Shown in pieces: positions 43,997 to 54,004 of a stretch of 64,000 nt of DNA. The stretch is from the NCBI GenBank assembly GCA_040877415.1, contig JBBDNV010000112.1, forward strand, positions 1 through 64,000, written 5' to 3'. The notes below the pieces were generated by a model. That model worked only from the letters and a program-made list of their open reading frames with translations. It did no database searches and had not been told where the DNA came from. Every line of letters begins with the position of its first letter. Position 1 is the first letter of the stretch. The position numbers and the translations under genes are program-made. This DNA is from JBBDNV01 sp040877415 (GTDB taxonomy: Bacteria; Planctomycetota; Planctomycetia; Pirellulales; PALSA-1355).

Positions 43997-46078
43997 ATGC
44001 TCATGCTGCACCGGCATCCGGCCCTTCAATTCAGCCATCCCTTGCCCTACGGCGCGATTCTGCACGACAACGGGGTCCAGTTCGTCGCCTTCAGCCGCTC
44101 GGCGATGGCGATGCGCGTGCTGTTGTACGATCGCGTGGTCGATCGCGAGCCGTCGGAGGTGATCGTTTTCGATCGCAACAGCGACCGCTGGGGCGACATT
44201 TGGAGCATTTTCGTGCCCGGCATCGGGGCGGGCCAGTTGTACCACTTTCAGGCCGACGGGCCGTACGATCCGGAGCGCGGACAGCGGTTCGACCGGACGG
44301 CCCGGCTGATCGACCCCTACGCCCGGGCGCTGGCCGGAGGGTTTCTGCCCTCGGACGACGGCGTCATTCGCCCGCCGAAATGCGTGGTGGTCGACGACCG
44401 GTTTGATTGGCAGGGGGATCGGCACCTGCGGCGCGAGCTGTCGGAGACGGTCATTTACGAGATGCACGTGCGCGGCTTTACGCGGGCCGGCTCGAGCGGC
44501 GTGGAACAGCCGGGCACGTACCTGGGCATTGTCGAGAAAATCCCCTTTCTGCGGTCGCTCGGCGTGACGGCCGTGGAGTTGATGCCGGTACACGAATTTC
44601 CGACCAACGGATTCTGGGGCGAGCGCAGTTGGCGGCCGAACTACTGGGGCTATGATCCCTTGGCGTTCTTTTCGCCGCACCGCGGCTATGCCGCCGGCAG
44701 CGAGCCGGGCTGCCAGGTCAACGAGTTCAAGAAGATGGTGCGGGCCCTGCACCGCGCGGGAATCGAGGTGATTCTGGACGTCGTCTTCAACCACACCGCC
44801 GAGGGCAATGAATTGGGGCCCACCTTGAGCTTCAAGGGGCTGGAGAACCAGGTCTATTACATGCTCGACGGCGGCGGCGCCTATTACAAGAACCATTCCG
44901 GCTGCGGAAACACGATCAACGGCAACCATCCGATCGTGCGCGAGATGATCTTCCTGTGCCTGCGCCATTGGGTGCACAACTACCACGTCGACGGTTTTCG
45001 CTTCGACCTGGCTTCGATCCTCAGCCGCGATCGCAACGGCGAGATGGTGCCCAATCCGCCGGTGGTCGAGGCGATTGCCGAAGACCCGCTGTTGGCCGAC
45101 AGCAAGATCATCGCCGAAGCCTGGGACGCCTCGGGCGCTTATCAGGTCGGGTCGTTTGCCGAGCTGCGGTGGGCCGAGTGGAACGGGCGGTATCGCGACG
45201 ACGTGCGGCGCTTCTGGCGGGGCGACTCGGGCATGACGCCGAGCCTGGCCACGCGGCTGGCCGGTTCCAGCGACCTGTATCAGCCCGGCGGCCGCCAGCC
45301 GTGGCACAGCATCAATTTCATCACGTCGCACGACGGGTTCACACTCGGCGACCTGGTCTCGTACGCCGGGAAGCACAACGAAGAAAACGAGGAGGGGAAT
45401 CGCGACGGAGAGAACCACAATTTCAGCGACAATTACGGCGTCGAAGGGCCGACGCGGCGGCCTGAAATCGAAGCGCTCCGTTTGCGGCAGCTCAAGAACA
45501 TGCTGGCCACGCTGTTTTTGAGCCAGGGCGTGCCGATGCTTTTGGCGGGAGACGAATGCCGCCGCACGCAGCGCGGCAACAACAACGCTTATTGCCAGGA
45601 CAACGCCATTTCCTGGTTCGATTGGAAGCTGGTGGAGAAAAACGAAGGCCTGGTGCGCTATGTCACGGCATTGATCGAATTCCGCCGCACGCAAGGGGCC
45701 GTGCGGCGCGTCGACTTTCCCAGCGGCGAGCCGCCCGCCCCGGGCGAGCTGCCCGAAGTGCTGTGGTTCGATCCCGACGGGCGCAAACAGGATTGGAAGG
45801 CGGATTGTCCGAGCCTGATCTGTTTTTTTGCCGCGACGCGTGCGGAGCTGGCCGAGCCGCCGCCGCGCCACGTGCTGTTGATGTTGCACGCCGGGGGGCA
45901 ATCGCGCGAATTCACGATCCCGTCGCTTCCCAAGCCGCTGTCGTGGCGCGTCTTGCTGGACACCGGAGCATCAAGTCCCGACGACGTTTTTCCCGATCTT
46001 GACGGTCCGCTCGTGCCCCCGCCGGGCCGCCTGTGTCTGGACGATCATTCGATGATGGCGTTGGTGTCGACCGATTGA
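43997..46078 (+). CDS. glgX: Glycogen debranching enzyme (GlgX-type isoamylase)
   Basis: A 693-aa GH13 subfamily 11 enzyme that hydrolyses alpha-1,6 branches of glycogen. The N-terminal CBM48 (about 10-100) leads into the barrel: DVVFNHTAEGN, DGFRFDLASIL with the nucleophile Asp, KIIAEAWD with the acid/base Glu, and FITSHDGFTLGDLV with the third catalytic Asp. Length and motifs fit GlgX; the start gives the family's usual N-terminus. It is followed by the dioxygenase gene after ten bases, suggesting joint transcription. Confidence 0.94.
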   Translation: MLMLHRHPALQFSHPLPYGAILHDNGVQFVAFSRSAMAMRVLLYDRVVDREPSEVIVFDRNSDRWGDIWSIFVPGIGAGQLYHFQADGPYDPERGQRFDRTARLIDPYARALAGGFLPSDDGVIRPPKCVVVDDRFDWQGDRHLRRELSETVIYEMHVRGFTRAGSSGVEQPGTYLGIVEKIPFLRSLGVTAVELMPVHEFPTNGFWGERSWRPNYWGYDPLAFFSPHRGYAAGSEPGCQVNEFKKMVRALHRAGIEVILDVVFNHTAEGNELGPTLSFKGLENQVYYMLDGGGAYYKNHSGCGNTINGNHPIVREMIFLCLRHWVHNYHVDGFRFDLASILSRDRNGEMVPNPPVVEAIAEDPLLADSKIIAEAWDASGAYQVGSFAELRWAEWNGRYRDDVRRFWRGDSGMTPSLATRLAGSSDLYQPGGRQPWHSINFITSHDGFTLGDLVSYAGKHNEENEEGNRDGENHNFSDNYGVEGPTRRPEIEALRLRQLKNMLATLFLSQGVPMLLAGDECRRTQRGNNNAYCQDNAISWFDWKLVEKNEGLVRYVTALIEFRRTQGAVRRVDFPSGEPPAPGELPEVLWFDPDGRKQDWKADCPSLICFFAATRAELAEPPPRHVLLMLHAGGQSREFTIPSLPKPLSWRVLLDTGASSPDDVFPDLDGPLVPPPGRLCLDDHSMMALVSTD

Positions 46079-46088
46079 GAGACAGGTC

Positions 46089-46961
46089 ATGATCGGCGAT
46101 CTTTCCGCGCGACACGAGCCGGTGGGAACTCTGTTGGGCGATGCACTGGCGCGCGACCCGCGCGAGTTCCGCTTACGCGACTGGCAAGTCGCGCAATTTC
46201 ACGCGCAGGGCTATCTCTCGGGCCTGCCGGTGCTCGACGACGAGCAGGTCGAGCTGCTGCGCAGCGAGTTGGCCGAGCTGGTCGATCCGCGGCATCCCGG
46301 CAACGGGCTGTTCTACGAATACAACTCGAACGAATCGAGCGATTCGGCGCGGGTGTTGTTTCACGCGCTGGGGGCGTGGCGCATCACGCCCGGGTTTCAC
46401 GACCTGTTGTGGCACCCGGCGTTCACGGTTCCGGCCAGCCAGCTTTTGGGCGGCGCGGTCCGCTTCTGGCACGATCAACTCTTCTGCAAGCCGGCGCATC
46501 ACGGCGCCGTGGTGGCCTGGCATCAGGACTATTCGTACTGGACGCGCACCCGGCCGATGGCCCATTTGACGTGCTGGATCGGACTGGACGACGCGACGCG
46601 CGACAACGGCTGCGTGCAGTACGTGCCAGGCAGCCATCGTTGGGAACTTTTGCCGATCACCGGGCTGGCCGGCGACATGGACGCGATTCAAACCGTTTTG
46701 ACCGACGACGAGCGCCAGCAGTTCCGGCCGGTGGCCATCGAATTGAAAAAGGGGGAGTGCGCGTTTCATCATCCTTTGATGGTGCACGGCTCGTACGAAA
46801 ACTCGACCGACGGTCCGCGCCGGGCCACGGTGATCAACGCGTTTCGCGACGGCGTCTGCTCGCAGTCCGACGACGAGCTGCTGGCCGGCGTGCCCCCGAT
46901 TCCGCGCGGCCAGAAGATGGAGGGACGGTTCTTTCCGCTGCTGTTCGATCCGGCGGCCTAG
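46089..46961 (+). CDS. Phytanoyl-CoA dioxygenase family protein
   Basis: A 290-aa Fe(II)/2-oxoglutarate-dependent oxygenase. The iron triad is His-x-Asp in WHQDYSYW (about 140-147) and the distal His in HHPLMVHGSYENST (about 225-238); PRRATVINAF with the 2-oxoglutarate-binding Arg follows. Family members hydroxylate lipids, natural products or nucleosides; the substrate here is unknown. It follows glgX by ten bases but shares no clear pathway with it. A hairpin repeat copy comes right after the stop. Confidence 0.88.
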   Translation: MIGDLSARHEPVGTLLGDALARDPREFRLRDWQVAQFHAQGYLSGLPVLDDEQVELLRSELAELVDPRHPGNGLFYEYNSNESSDSARVLFHALGAWRITPGFHDLLWHPAFTVPASQLLGGAVRFWHDQLFCKPAHHGAVVAWHQDYSYWTRTRPMAHLTCWIGLDDATRDNGCVQYVPGSHRWELLPITGLAGDMDAIQTVLTDDERQQFRPVAIELKKGECAFHHPLMVHGSYENSTDGPRRATVINAFRDGVCSQSDDELLAGVPPIPRGQKMEGRFFPLLFDPAA

Positions 46962-46968
46962 GCAGCGT

Positions 46969-47052
46969 GTTGAAATGGGACAGGCACCTCGCGATCACCT
47001 GTTATTCTCGGGACATACCGTAAACGGCTCGGAGCCAGTCCCATTCTTCAAT
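46969..47052 (+). repeat. 86-bp hairpin repeat family, diverged copy 3
   Basis: Both ends match copies 1 and 2 (GTTGAA-TGGGACAGGCACCTCGCGA on the left, CTCGGAGCCAGTCCCATTCTTCAA on the right, each shown with ten or more identical bases) but the middle ~30 bases differ. Same orientation as copy 1. Confidence 0.8.
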
Positions 47053-47179
47053 GGCCTGCTGGGGCCTGCTGTCACGGAATCTTGCTGCCGCGCTGCGCGC
47101 CGGCTACGATTGAGCCTTGGGTTTACGGACCGAGACAACGCCGATGCGTGCCAGGCTCACGCTGGGAGGAGTGGATTCC

Positions 47180-47881
47180 ATGCAAACGACGATTCATCGA
47201 CGACGATTGTGGGGAGGCGCGGCGATTCTGTCACTGGGCATTGCCTTCGCGGCCGTCGCGCGTGCCGGCGACGCGCCCGAGGTGCCCCCGAAGAGCGGAA
47301 CATCGGAAACGATCAAGCTCTTCAACGGCCGCAATCTGGACGGCTGGCACGGGAACGAAAAGCTCTGGTCGGTCAAAGACGGCGCGATCGTAGCCAAAAA
47401 CCTCCAGCCCGTGAAGGTCAGCACGTACCTTCTGACCGATCGAAAGTTTACCGATTTTCGCCTGCTGGCGACCGTGAAGCTGGTGCGTTCGGAAATGCAC
47501 TCGGGCATTTCGCTGTGGGGCCGCGAGGCTCCGGAGAAAGGCGATCCGCACACGTACGCGGGCCATCTGGTGATGTTTCCCAGCGGCTGGGGGCTGTACG
47601 ACTTGTACGGCCGCATGGGGCTCCCGCCCTCGGGCGAGCCGGCCAAAAAGGTCGGCAAGCAGCACGACTGGAACGATTTGGAAATCCTGGCCCAGGGCAA
47701 CCGCCTGCGGCTGGTCGTCAACGGCACGCAGGTGCTCGATTGGCGCGACCCGGAACCCGACCGCATCCAGGAAGGACCCATTGGCCTGCAGCTCCATTCG
47801 AACAACGAGCCGCAGGAGATTCATTTCAAGAATCTCGTCTTGACCGCGTTTCCCGAGGACAAGCTGATCACACTGAGATAG
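47180..47881 (+). CDS. DUF1080 (3-keto-disaccharide hydrolase) protein
   Basis: A 233-aa exported beta-sandwich protein of the DUF1080/3-keto-disaccharide hydrolase family. It has a signal peptide (about 10-30) and the opening KLFNGRNLDGWHGNE, the hallmark FNGxxLxGW; later GHLVMFPSGWGLYDLYG and the end GPIGLQLHSNNEP are typical. Members bind or split oxidised disaccharides outside the cell. The ATG at 47180 has a GGAGG site nine bases upstream and opens the signal peptide. It lies 25 bases ahead of the esterase gene. Confidence 0.9.
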   Translation: MQTTIHRRRLWGGAAILSLGIAFAAVARAGDAPEVPPKSGTSETIKLFNGRNLDGWHGNEKLWSVKDGAIVAKNLQPVKVSTYLLTDRKFTDFRLLATVKLVRSEMHSGISLWGREAPEKGDPHTYAGHLVMFPSGWGLYDLYGRMGLPPSGEPAKKVGKQHDWNDLEILAQGNRLRLVVNGTQVLDWRDPEPDRIQEGPIGLQLHSNNEPQEIHFKNLVLTAFPEDKLITLR

Positions 47882-47906
47882 TGATTGGTTGATTGAGGGA
47901 CCCGTC

Positions 47907-48815
47907 GTGAAATATGTGCAACGAACGTTGTGCCTTCCGGCCGTTGTCGCAGCCTGCGCAGGTCTGATTCTTTGGCCGCTCATCGCCCGGGCCGAATCGA
48001 CAACGGAATTGCTGTGGCTGGCCGGCGCGCCGGGGGCGAAAGGCGACGCGGACGACGACAAGCCGACGCTCACCGTCAGTCTGCCCCCGGCCGACATGGC
48101 CAACGGCGCCGCGGTAGTCATATGCCCGGGCGGAGGCTACGGCGGGTTGGCGATGAGTTACGAGGGCATCGACATTGCCAAGTGGCTTAACGACCACGGC
48201 ATTGCGGCCTTCGTGCTCAAGTATCGCCATCGCGGCAGCGGCTACGGACAGCCGGCGCCCCTCGACGACGCGCAGCGGGCGATCCGCACGGTGAGGGCCC
48301 GCGCAGCCGAATTCAAGGTCGACCCCGCACGGATCGGCATCCTCGGCTTCTCGGCCGGCGGCCACCTGGCTTCGGCCGCCGGCACGCATTTTGATGCCGG
48401 CCAACCCGACGCGGCCGGCCCGATCGAGCGCGCGAGCAGCCGTCCCGATTTCTTGATCCTGTGCTACCCGGTGATATCCTTCACCGCGCCGGTCACGCAT
48501 CAGGGCTCGAAGAAAAACCTGCTGGGCGAAAACCCCGATCCGCAGCTCGTGGAAAAGTATTCGAACGAGCTGCAAGTGACACGCGAGACGCCGCCGACGT
48601 TTCTGTGGCACACCGACGCCGACACCGGCGTTCCGCCGGAAAACAGCGTGCTGTTTTATCTGGCCCTGCGCAAAGCCAAGGTGCCGGCCGAACTGCACGT
48701 TTACGAAAAGGGGCGCCACGGATTGGGACTGGCGCGGGAAGTACCGGCCGTAAAGACCTGGCCCGATCTGGCGATCGACTGGATGCGCGGGCGGGGGCTG
48801 TTAGAAAAGAAATGA
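47907..48815 (+). CDS. Exported alpha/beta-hydrolase, acetyl esterase type
   Basis: A 302-aa alpha/beta-hydrolase of the acetylxylan esterase/BD-FAE-like group. Signal peptide of about 26 residues (LCLPAVVAACAGLILWPLIARA), oxyanion segment ICPGGGYGGLA, nucleophile Ser in GFSAGGH, acid Asp in WHTDADTGVP and base His in KGRHGLGL. Expected to deacylate polysaccharides or short esters outside the cytoplasm. GTG at 47907 fits both the signal peptide and a GAGG site; an upstream TTG is less likely. With the DUF1080 gene it forms a short carbohydrate-processing set. Confidence 0.88.
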   Translation: MKYVQRTLCLPAVVAACAGLILWPLIARAESTTELLWLAGAPGAKGDADDDKPTLTVSLPPADMANGAAVVICPGGGYGGLAMSYEGIDIAKWLNDHGIAAFVLKYRHRGSGYGQPAPLDDAQRAIRTVRARAAEFKVDPARIGILGFSAGGHLASAAGTHFDAGQPDAAGPIERASSRPDFLILCYPVISFTAPVTHQGSKKNLLGENPDPQLVEKYSNELQVTRETPPTFLWHTDADTGVPPENSVLFYLALRKAKVPAELHVYEKGRHGLGLAREVPAVKTWPDLAIDWMRGRGLLEKK

Positions 48816-48892
48816 ATCCAAGGGGTGTCATCCATGCGCTGGCAACTTAGCCGCGGCGCAATCGCAACCGCGATCTTTGCGAGGGACAAACC

Positions 48893-50707
48893 ATGGTGAA
48901 GATCACATCCGAAGCGGCCCCCGACGACCACGTCTCGCGAAGCAAACCGTCGCCCGCCGATTCGCCGGCTGGACCGCCGCTTCGCCTATGGCCGCCGGTG
49001 CTCATCGTCGCGGCGCTGTGGATCTTCATGGGCGTGCTCAATTCCGCCTTGGACCTGGTGATTTCGACGAACTTCATGCTGAAGGCGGCCGGCAGCGTGG
49101 TCGCCGCGTTGGCATTCTTGATCTGGTGGCTGGCCAGCCGTCGAATAACCTGGTCCGATAAGTTGTTACCCCTCGTCGTTGCCGCGGCCGGCGCGGTGGC
49201 CTGCGTCATGGTTTCTCTCCAGACGCTCGGCGCGCTGGGCGCTGTCTTTGTCGGCGTGCCGCTCGTGTTGTCCGTCTGGACCGTCTGGCTGCTGGTCAGT
49301 CGACGACTGAGCGGGCGCACGCGGCGCATCGGGCTGGTTGTTGCGATCTTGCTGGTGTGGGCAGGCGTTTCGCTGGTGCGCGTCGACGGCGTCGACGGAC
49401 GAATGATGCCCAGCACGCATTGGCGCTGGACACCGACGGCCGAGGAGCTCTATTTGGCCGAGCGCGCCCGCGCGGGCGAAGCCGATGTGCTCGCTGCGCC
49501 GATCGCAGCGGGCGCTGAACCGCTGGCGCTGGCCGTGGGTGACTGGCCCGGTTTCCGTGGCCCCGATTGCCTGGGCGAGCAGAACCATGCGGCGATCGTG
49601 ACGAATTGGAACGACGCGCCGCCCAAACTTCTGTGGAAGCGGCATATCGGTCCGGCGTGGTCGAGTATCGTCGTGATCGGCGGCCGGTTGTTCACGCAGG
49701 AACAGCGCGGCGAGGACGAGGCCACCGTGTGTCTCGATTGCGCAACGGGAATAGAACTCTGGGCGCACGTCGACCGCGCCCGGTTTTGGGACGGACAGGC
49801 CGGCGCCGGTCCGCGGGCCACGCCGACTTTCCACGACGGTCGACTGTATACGTTCGGAGCGACCGCCATTCTCAATTGCCTCGACGCGGCCGGCGGCAAA
49901 TTGCTGTGGACGCGCGACGTCCTGAAGGAAACGGGCGCCCCATGGCCGATGTGGGGCTTTTCCAGCTCGCCACTGGTGGTCGACGACGTGGTAATCGTGT
50001 TCGCCGGCGGACCGGACGACAGGGGGCTGGTGGCGTATCGCACACTCTCGGGCGACCCGGCCTGGAACGCGGCCGCCGGCCCAATCAGCTACAGCTCGGC
50101 GCAACAAGTGACTTTGGCCGGGCAATGTCAGGTGCTGTTGTTGAGCGACACCGGCGTGGTGGCCGTCGATCCGTCCTCGGGCAAGCGGCTGTGGCAATAT
50201 GATGTCAATGGCCACGGAGTTTGGCGGGTCGTGCAGCCGCGACCGTTTGACAACTCGCAGGTGCTCGTTGGCTCAGAGGATATGGGGCTTACGCTCCTCG
50301 ACGTGCGGCACGATGGCATCGTGTGGACGGCGGCCCCGCGTTGGGTGACCAAGGAGATGCGGCCGGCATTCAACGACTACGTCGTGGTCGACGAAGTCGC
50401 GTACGGTTTCGACAAGGGCTTGTTCTGCGCAACCGATCTCGCGACAAGCAAGCGGCTGTGGAAGAAGGGACGCTATGGTTTCGGACAAGTGTTGCTGCTT
50501 ACGCCGCAAAATCTTCTGATTGTGCTCACCGAGCGGGGCGAGGCGGTGCTGCTAGCGGCCAACCGGGAGAAGCTCGAAGAGCTCGGCCGCTTTCAGGCCG
50601 TAAGCGGCAAGACCTGGAACCATCCGGTAGTGGTGCGCAACCGCCTGTACGTGCGCAACGACACCGAAATGGCGGCCTACGAGTTGACGCCGGCCGAGGG
50701 ATCGTAG
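48893..50707 (+). CDS. Membrane-anchored PQQ-like beta-propeller protein
   Basis: A 604-aa protein. The first ~170 residues hold five hydrophobic segments (for example PPVLIVAALWIFMGVLNS and LPLVVAAAGAVACVMV), and the rest (about 200-600) is an eight-bladed PQQ/quinoprotein-type propeller with repeats such as DAAGGKLLWTRDV, DPSSGKRLWQYDV and DLATSKRLWKKGRY. No catalytic quinoprotein dehydrogenase residues are evident, so it is more like the BamB-type scaffold or sensor. It would face the periplasm. The last gene of the plus-strand run; it converges on the 993-aa gene four bases away. Confidence 0.84.
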   Translation: MVKITSEAAPDDHVSRSKPSPADSPAGPPLRLWPPVLIVAALWIFMGVLNSALDLVISTNFMLKAAGSVVAALAFLIWWLASRRITWSDKLLPLVVAAAGAVACVMVSLQTLGALGAVFVGVPLVLSVWTVWLLVSRRLSGRTRRIGLVVAILLVWAGVSLVRVDGVDGRMMPSTHWRWTPTAEELYLAERARAGEADVLAAPIAAGAEPLALAVGDWPGFRGPDCLGEQNHAAIVTNWNDAPPKLLWKRHIGPAWSSIVVIGGRLFTQEQRGEDEATVCLDCATGIELWAHVDRARFWDGQAGAGPRATPTFHDGRLYTFGATAILNCLDAAGGKLLWTRDVLKETGAPWPMWGFSSSPLVVDDVVIVFAGGPDDRGLVAYRTLSGDPAWNAAAGPISYSSAQQVTLAGQCQVLLLSDTGVVAVDPSSGKRLWQYDVNGHGVWRVVQPRPFDNSQVLVGSEDMGLTLLDVRHDGIVWTAAPRWVTKEMRPAFNDYVVVDEVAYGFDKGLFCATDLATSKRLWKKGRYGFGQVLLLTPQNLLIVLTERGEAVLLAANREKLEELGRFQAVSGKTWNHPVVVRNRLYVRNDTEMAAYELTPAEGS

Positions 50708-50711
50708 CTGG

Positions 50712-53693
50712 CTACTTCGGCGCCTCGGCGGCTTCGACGGTCAGGGCCACGGTCTGGCTGACCGACAGGTCCTGGCCGTTGAACTTCGCGGTCGCCTGTA
50801 CGTTGAAGCTGTAGGTGCCCGGCTTGGCGTCCGGGCCGATTTCGACAGCCAGCTTGCCGTCGGCCTGGCCGGCGGCGATCGTCGCGTCGGCCACCTTGAA
50901 ATCCTTTTCGGCGCTCGCGGGAGTGGTTTTGATCTGCACGGCGTCGGCAAAGCCGTAAAGGCGGGTGATCTTCACGGGCACCTCGATTGTCGCGCCGGGC
51001 TTGCCGGCGGCGGGGGCGGTTGCTGCAATCGCGATCGGCGCGTCGGTGACTTTGAGCGTGACGGTTGCCGAAGGCGCAGCGACGTTGATGTTTTTGGGTT
51101 TGGCCTGTTCCGTGGCGGCGGCCACTTGTTTGTCGACGCTTTGTTGCACTTCGGTCGCTTCCTTAACCTTGGCTTCGGCTTCGGCGGCGGATTTTTCAGC
51201 CGCGGCCTTGGCTTCCGCGGCGGCCTTGGCGAGCGCTTCCGCTTCGGCCATCGCTTTGTCGGCGGCGGCTTTGGCGTCGGCGGCTTCCTTGGCCTTGGCC
51301 GCCGCGTCTTCGGCGGCTTTGGCGGCGGCGGCGGCGGCCGCGCGCGCTTTTTCGAGCGCGGCGGCCATGTCGGCGGCCTGCTTATCGGCCGCGGCCTTGC
51401 CCTCGCCCGCGGCTTTCGCCGTCGCGCCGCGTTCGGCCACGATCTTGTCCACTGCCGCCTTGCGGTCCTGCGCCTCTTTCACCGCTTCGGGATTGCGCGA
51501 GTAGCTGACCTGCGTGGTGCCGAGCAGCGAGAACGAATACGTGCCCGGCGGCGTGTTGGGCGGCAAACTGATATCGAGTTTGCCCTCGGTCGTTTTTTCA
51601 TCGAGCGTGATGCTGGGCGGCTTGACGTTGGGGGGCAGCAGATTCGGCACCAGCGCCACGTTGCCCTTGAAATCGCCGCGGCGCACCAGCTTGACCGGCA
51701 CTTGCACCGTGCCCGCCCTGCACATTTCCAGCACGGTGTTCTGGCCCGCGTCGACAAAGAAGGCCGCCGTTTCGCCGCCGCTGACCGCCACGGCCAGATT
51801 GCGCGCGAGTCTTGAGCGCTCCGTCACCTGGTTGATCTGGCCGCCCCAAACCATGGTGGCGGTTCGCGCGGGCCTGATGACTTCGGCGTCGCCGATCTTG
51901 GCCTTGCCCACGACCGTGAGCAGGCTCATCGATTCCGGCGCGTCTTCGGCCGCGGCCAGCACGAGCACGCCGGCATCCTGGCCCGGCCCGATCGTCACCG
52001 GCGCGCATGAAACGCCCTGCGGCAACCCGGCCATCGTCACGTGGACTTCGCCCTCGAACCCGTCGCGGCGAAACACGACGACGTCCACCAGCTCCGTGCC
52101 TCCTTTGCGCAACAGGGGGCTCCACACGGTGGGCGGGTTTAGATTCGGATCGTTGCTAATCGGCAGCAACCGGGGCTTGGCCACCAGGCGAAAATCGGGC
52201 CGCGCCGGACGGATCGAGAGCCGATAGATGAGCCGTGGATCGGGCCGCGTGTAAGTGGCCTGGTTGCGCACCAGGATCCGATACGTCCCGTCGGCCGGCG
52301 CCACGAAGCTGAACGCCGGATCATCGGTCCTCAAATCGTAGATCGGCGTCCCGCGGCGCACCTGGCTGGCGGGATTGTCGAGATAGTCGTCGACGGCACT
52401 CACGTCGCTGACTTGCTCTTCTTGCTTGTCGTTTTTGGTGACCTGCTGCACGAGCAAATACGGATCGGTCGGCAGCCCCATGCGCTGCGAAAACACTTCC
52501 ATCCACAGCGCTTCGCCTTTTTTGGCCTCGATCGTGACCCAATCGCGATCGGTCTCTGGATAGAACCGCCCGGCGTATTCACACGGAGCGGCGACGGCGT
52601 TGGCCTTGGCAGGCTCGTCATTCGGCTCCTGCTCGGCGACAACCGGCACGGTGGCGAAACCCAAAAGCACGCTGTTGGTCAGACCCTGGGGCGCCGCCAG
52701 GCGATACGACATTCCATCGATCCCCGATTCGTCGGGCTCGACCACGGAATTGAAATCGAGATCGTCGACGCTCCCGTCGGCCGGCAGCGCGATCTCGACG
52801 TCCAGCGACTCCAGCGGCTTGCCGTCGGCCGCCGCCACGCCGGCCGGTTTGCCGCCGGGCAAATTGCGCCCGTAGAGCGTGTAGGTGTTTTTGGAACCGG
52901 GCAAGCCGGCGGGCGGGAAAGCGAAGTCCAGGTACGCGTCGGCGCCGATCGCCAGGCGGTAGAAATACTCGCCGCTTCCGGCGTATAGAAAATCGTGTAC
53001 TTCGACGTAGTAGTCGCCGTCGGCCGGCGCCGTGAAATCCACGAGCGGATCGCGCCGGTTCGCGTCCCGGCTGCGATCCAGCTCCTTGCCCGCCGCGTCG
53101 TACAAGACGAGCGAGGCGTCCATCCGCGAGTCGATGCGGTAGGCCCAGCAGTCGATGATCACGCGCTGGCCGCTTTTGACGGTGATCTTGTAATAGTCCT
53201 CGTCGTTAGCTCCGTTCGATTGGCCGTTGACGATCGTGCCGAGCGGCACCGCGGTGGCTTGTTCGCGGGTGTTGTTGGGCTCTTTTTCGACCAGCTCGTC
53301 GCGGGCGCCGATCACGAAGGAGCGCGGATTCGACACGCCGTATTGGCCGATGGCCCGGACTTCGCAAATACCCGGTTTGGCTTCCGCGGCGATCGTGAGC
53401 GTGAATTGTCCCGGCACCGGCTGCGGGCCTTCCTGGCCCAAGGCGGGCGGCTGCGTTTTCTGCACGGCCGTAATCGCCGGATCGGAAAAGTGCAGCTTCG
53501 AGACTTTTTCCAGATCGTCTCCCGCGATCGTGACGTCCACCGTCGTTGCTTGTTTTCCGCCGGCTGGAAAGACGGAGGAGAGCCGCGCCACGGGCAGCGT
53601 CTGGGCGGCCGCCTGGTCGGCGATTGACGCCGCCAGAGCTGCCAACACGACGGCGCAATAACGTGTTAAGTGGGGGGCGATTTGGGGGCGCAT
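50712..53693 (-). CDS. Large exported protein with pre-peptidase domains and a coiled coil
   Basis: A 993-aa exported protein. Signal peptide (about 10-30); then an IPT/Ig-like domain (VFPAGGKQATTVDVTIAG); then two bacterial pre-peptidase-type domains (about 140-270 and 385-500) with the xxxNDE/WxxI pattern in EKEPNNTREQATAVPLG and EPNDEPAKANAV; further Ig-like parts; and a ~137-residue Ala/Lys/Glu coiled coil (about 735-872) of the TolA type, followed by one more beta-domain. GGAGG seven bases before the ATG settles the start. It may be a surface spacer or protein-binding scaffold in the cell envelope; no catalytic residues are seen. Confidence 0.82.
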   Translation of the reverse strand: MRPQIAPHLTRYCAVVLAALAASIADQAAAQTLPVARLSSVFPAGGKQATTVDVTIAGDDLEKVSKLHFSDPAITAVQKTQPPALGQEGPQPVPGQFTLTIAAEAKPGICEVRAIGQYGVSNPRSFVIGARDELVEKEPNNTREQATAVPLGTIVNGQSNGANDEDYYKITVKSGQRVIIDCWAYRIDSRMDASLVLYDAAGKELDRSRDANRRDPLVDFTAPADGDYYVEVHDFLYAGSGEYFYRLAIGADAYLDFAFPPAGLPGSKNTYTLYGRNLPGGKPAGVAAADGKPLESLDVEIALPADGSVDDLDFNSVVEPDESGIDGMSYRLAAPQGLTNSVLLGFATVPVVAEQEPNDEPAKANAVAAPCEYAGRFYPETDRDWVTIEAKKGEALWMEVFSQRMGLPTDPYLLVQQVTKNDKQEEQVSDVSAVDDYLDNPASQVRRGTPIYDLRTDDPAFSFVAPADGTYRILVRNQATYTRPDPRLIYRLSIRPARPDFRLVAKPRLLPISNDPNLNPPTVWSPLLRKGGTELVDVVVFRRDGFEGEVHVTMAGLPQGVSCAPVTIGPGQDAGVLVLAAAEDAPESMSLLTVVGKAKIGDAEVIRPARTATMVWGGQINQVTERSRLARNLAVAVSGGETAAFFVDAGQNTVLEMCRAGTVQVPVKLVRRGDFKGNVALVPNLLPPNVKPPSITLDEKTTEGKLDISLPPNTPPGTYSFSLLGTTQVSYSRNPEAVKEAQDRKAAVDKIVAERGATAKAAGEGKAAADKQAADMAAALEKARAAAAAAAKAAEDAAAKAKEAADAKAAADKAMAEAEALAKAAAEAKAAAEKSAAEAEAKVKEATEVQQSVDKQVAAATEQAKPKNINVAAPSATVTLKVTDAPIAIAATAPAAGKPGATIEVPVKITRLYGFADAVQIKTTPASAEKDFKVADATIAAGQADGKLAVEIGPDAKPGTYSFNVQATAKFNGQDLSVSQTVALTVEAAEAPK

Positions 53694-54004
53694 GTTAGAC
53701 CTCCGGTTGGTCGTGAACCTCGCGTGGGTGGTGGGCCGTTGGTCGTCAATTCGGGGTGTGTCGAAAGGCGGGTCGCGGCGCCCCAAATTCGCCGAGAAGG
53801 GCACGCGTTTGCGTGCGCTTCCGGCGACCGAAAAGGGCGCCTGGGCAGGTGCTTCCGATTATGGTCCGCCGGCCCGCCGAATGCAAGAACGATCGGGGCC
53901 GCAAGGGCAGCGGGCAAGGCAGCGGTTTTTCCTTGTGTGGCGCCGCCGCGGTCGGCTAAACTCTCGCTCCTTCGTTCACCGCGCCGCGCCCGCGGACAAC
54001 AGCC
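53694..54004. other. Intergenic region between divergent genes
   Basis: Separates the 993-aa exported protein (minus) from the dehydrogenase (plus). Must hold both promoters; no clear elements, genes or repeats seen. Confidence 0.4.
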
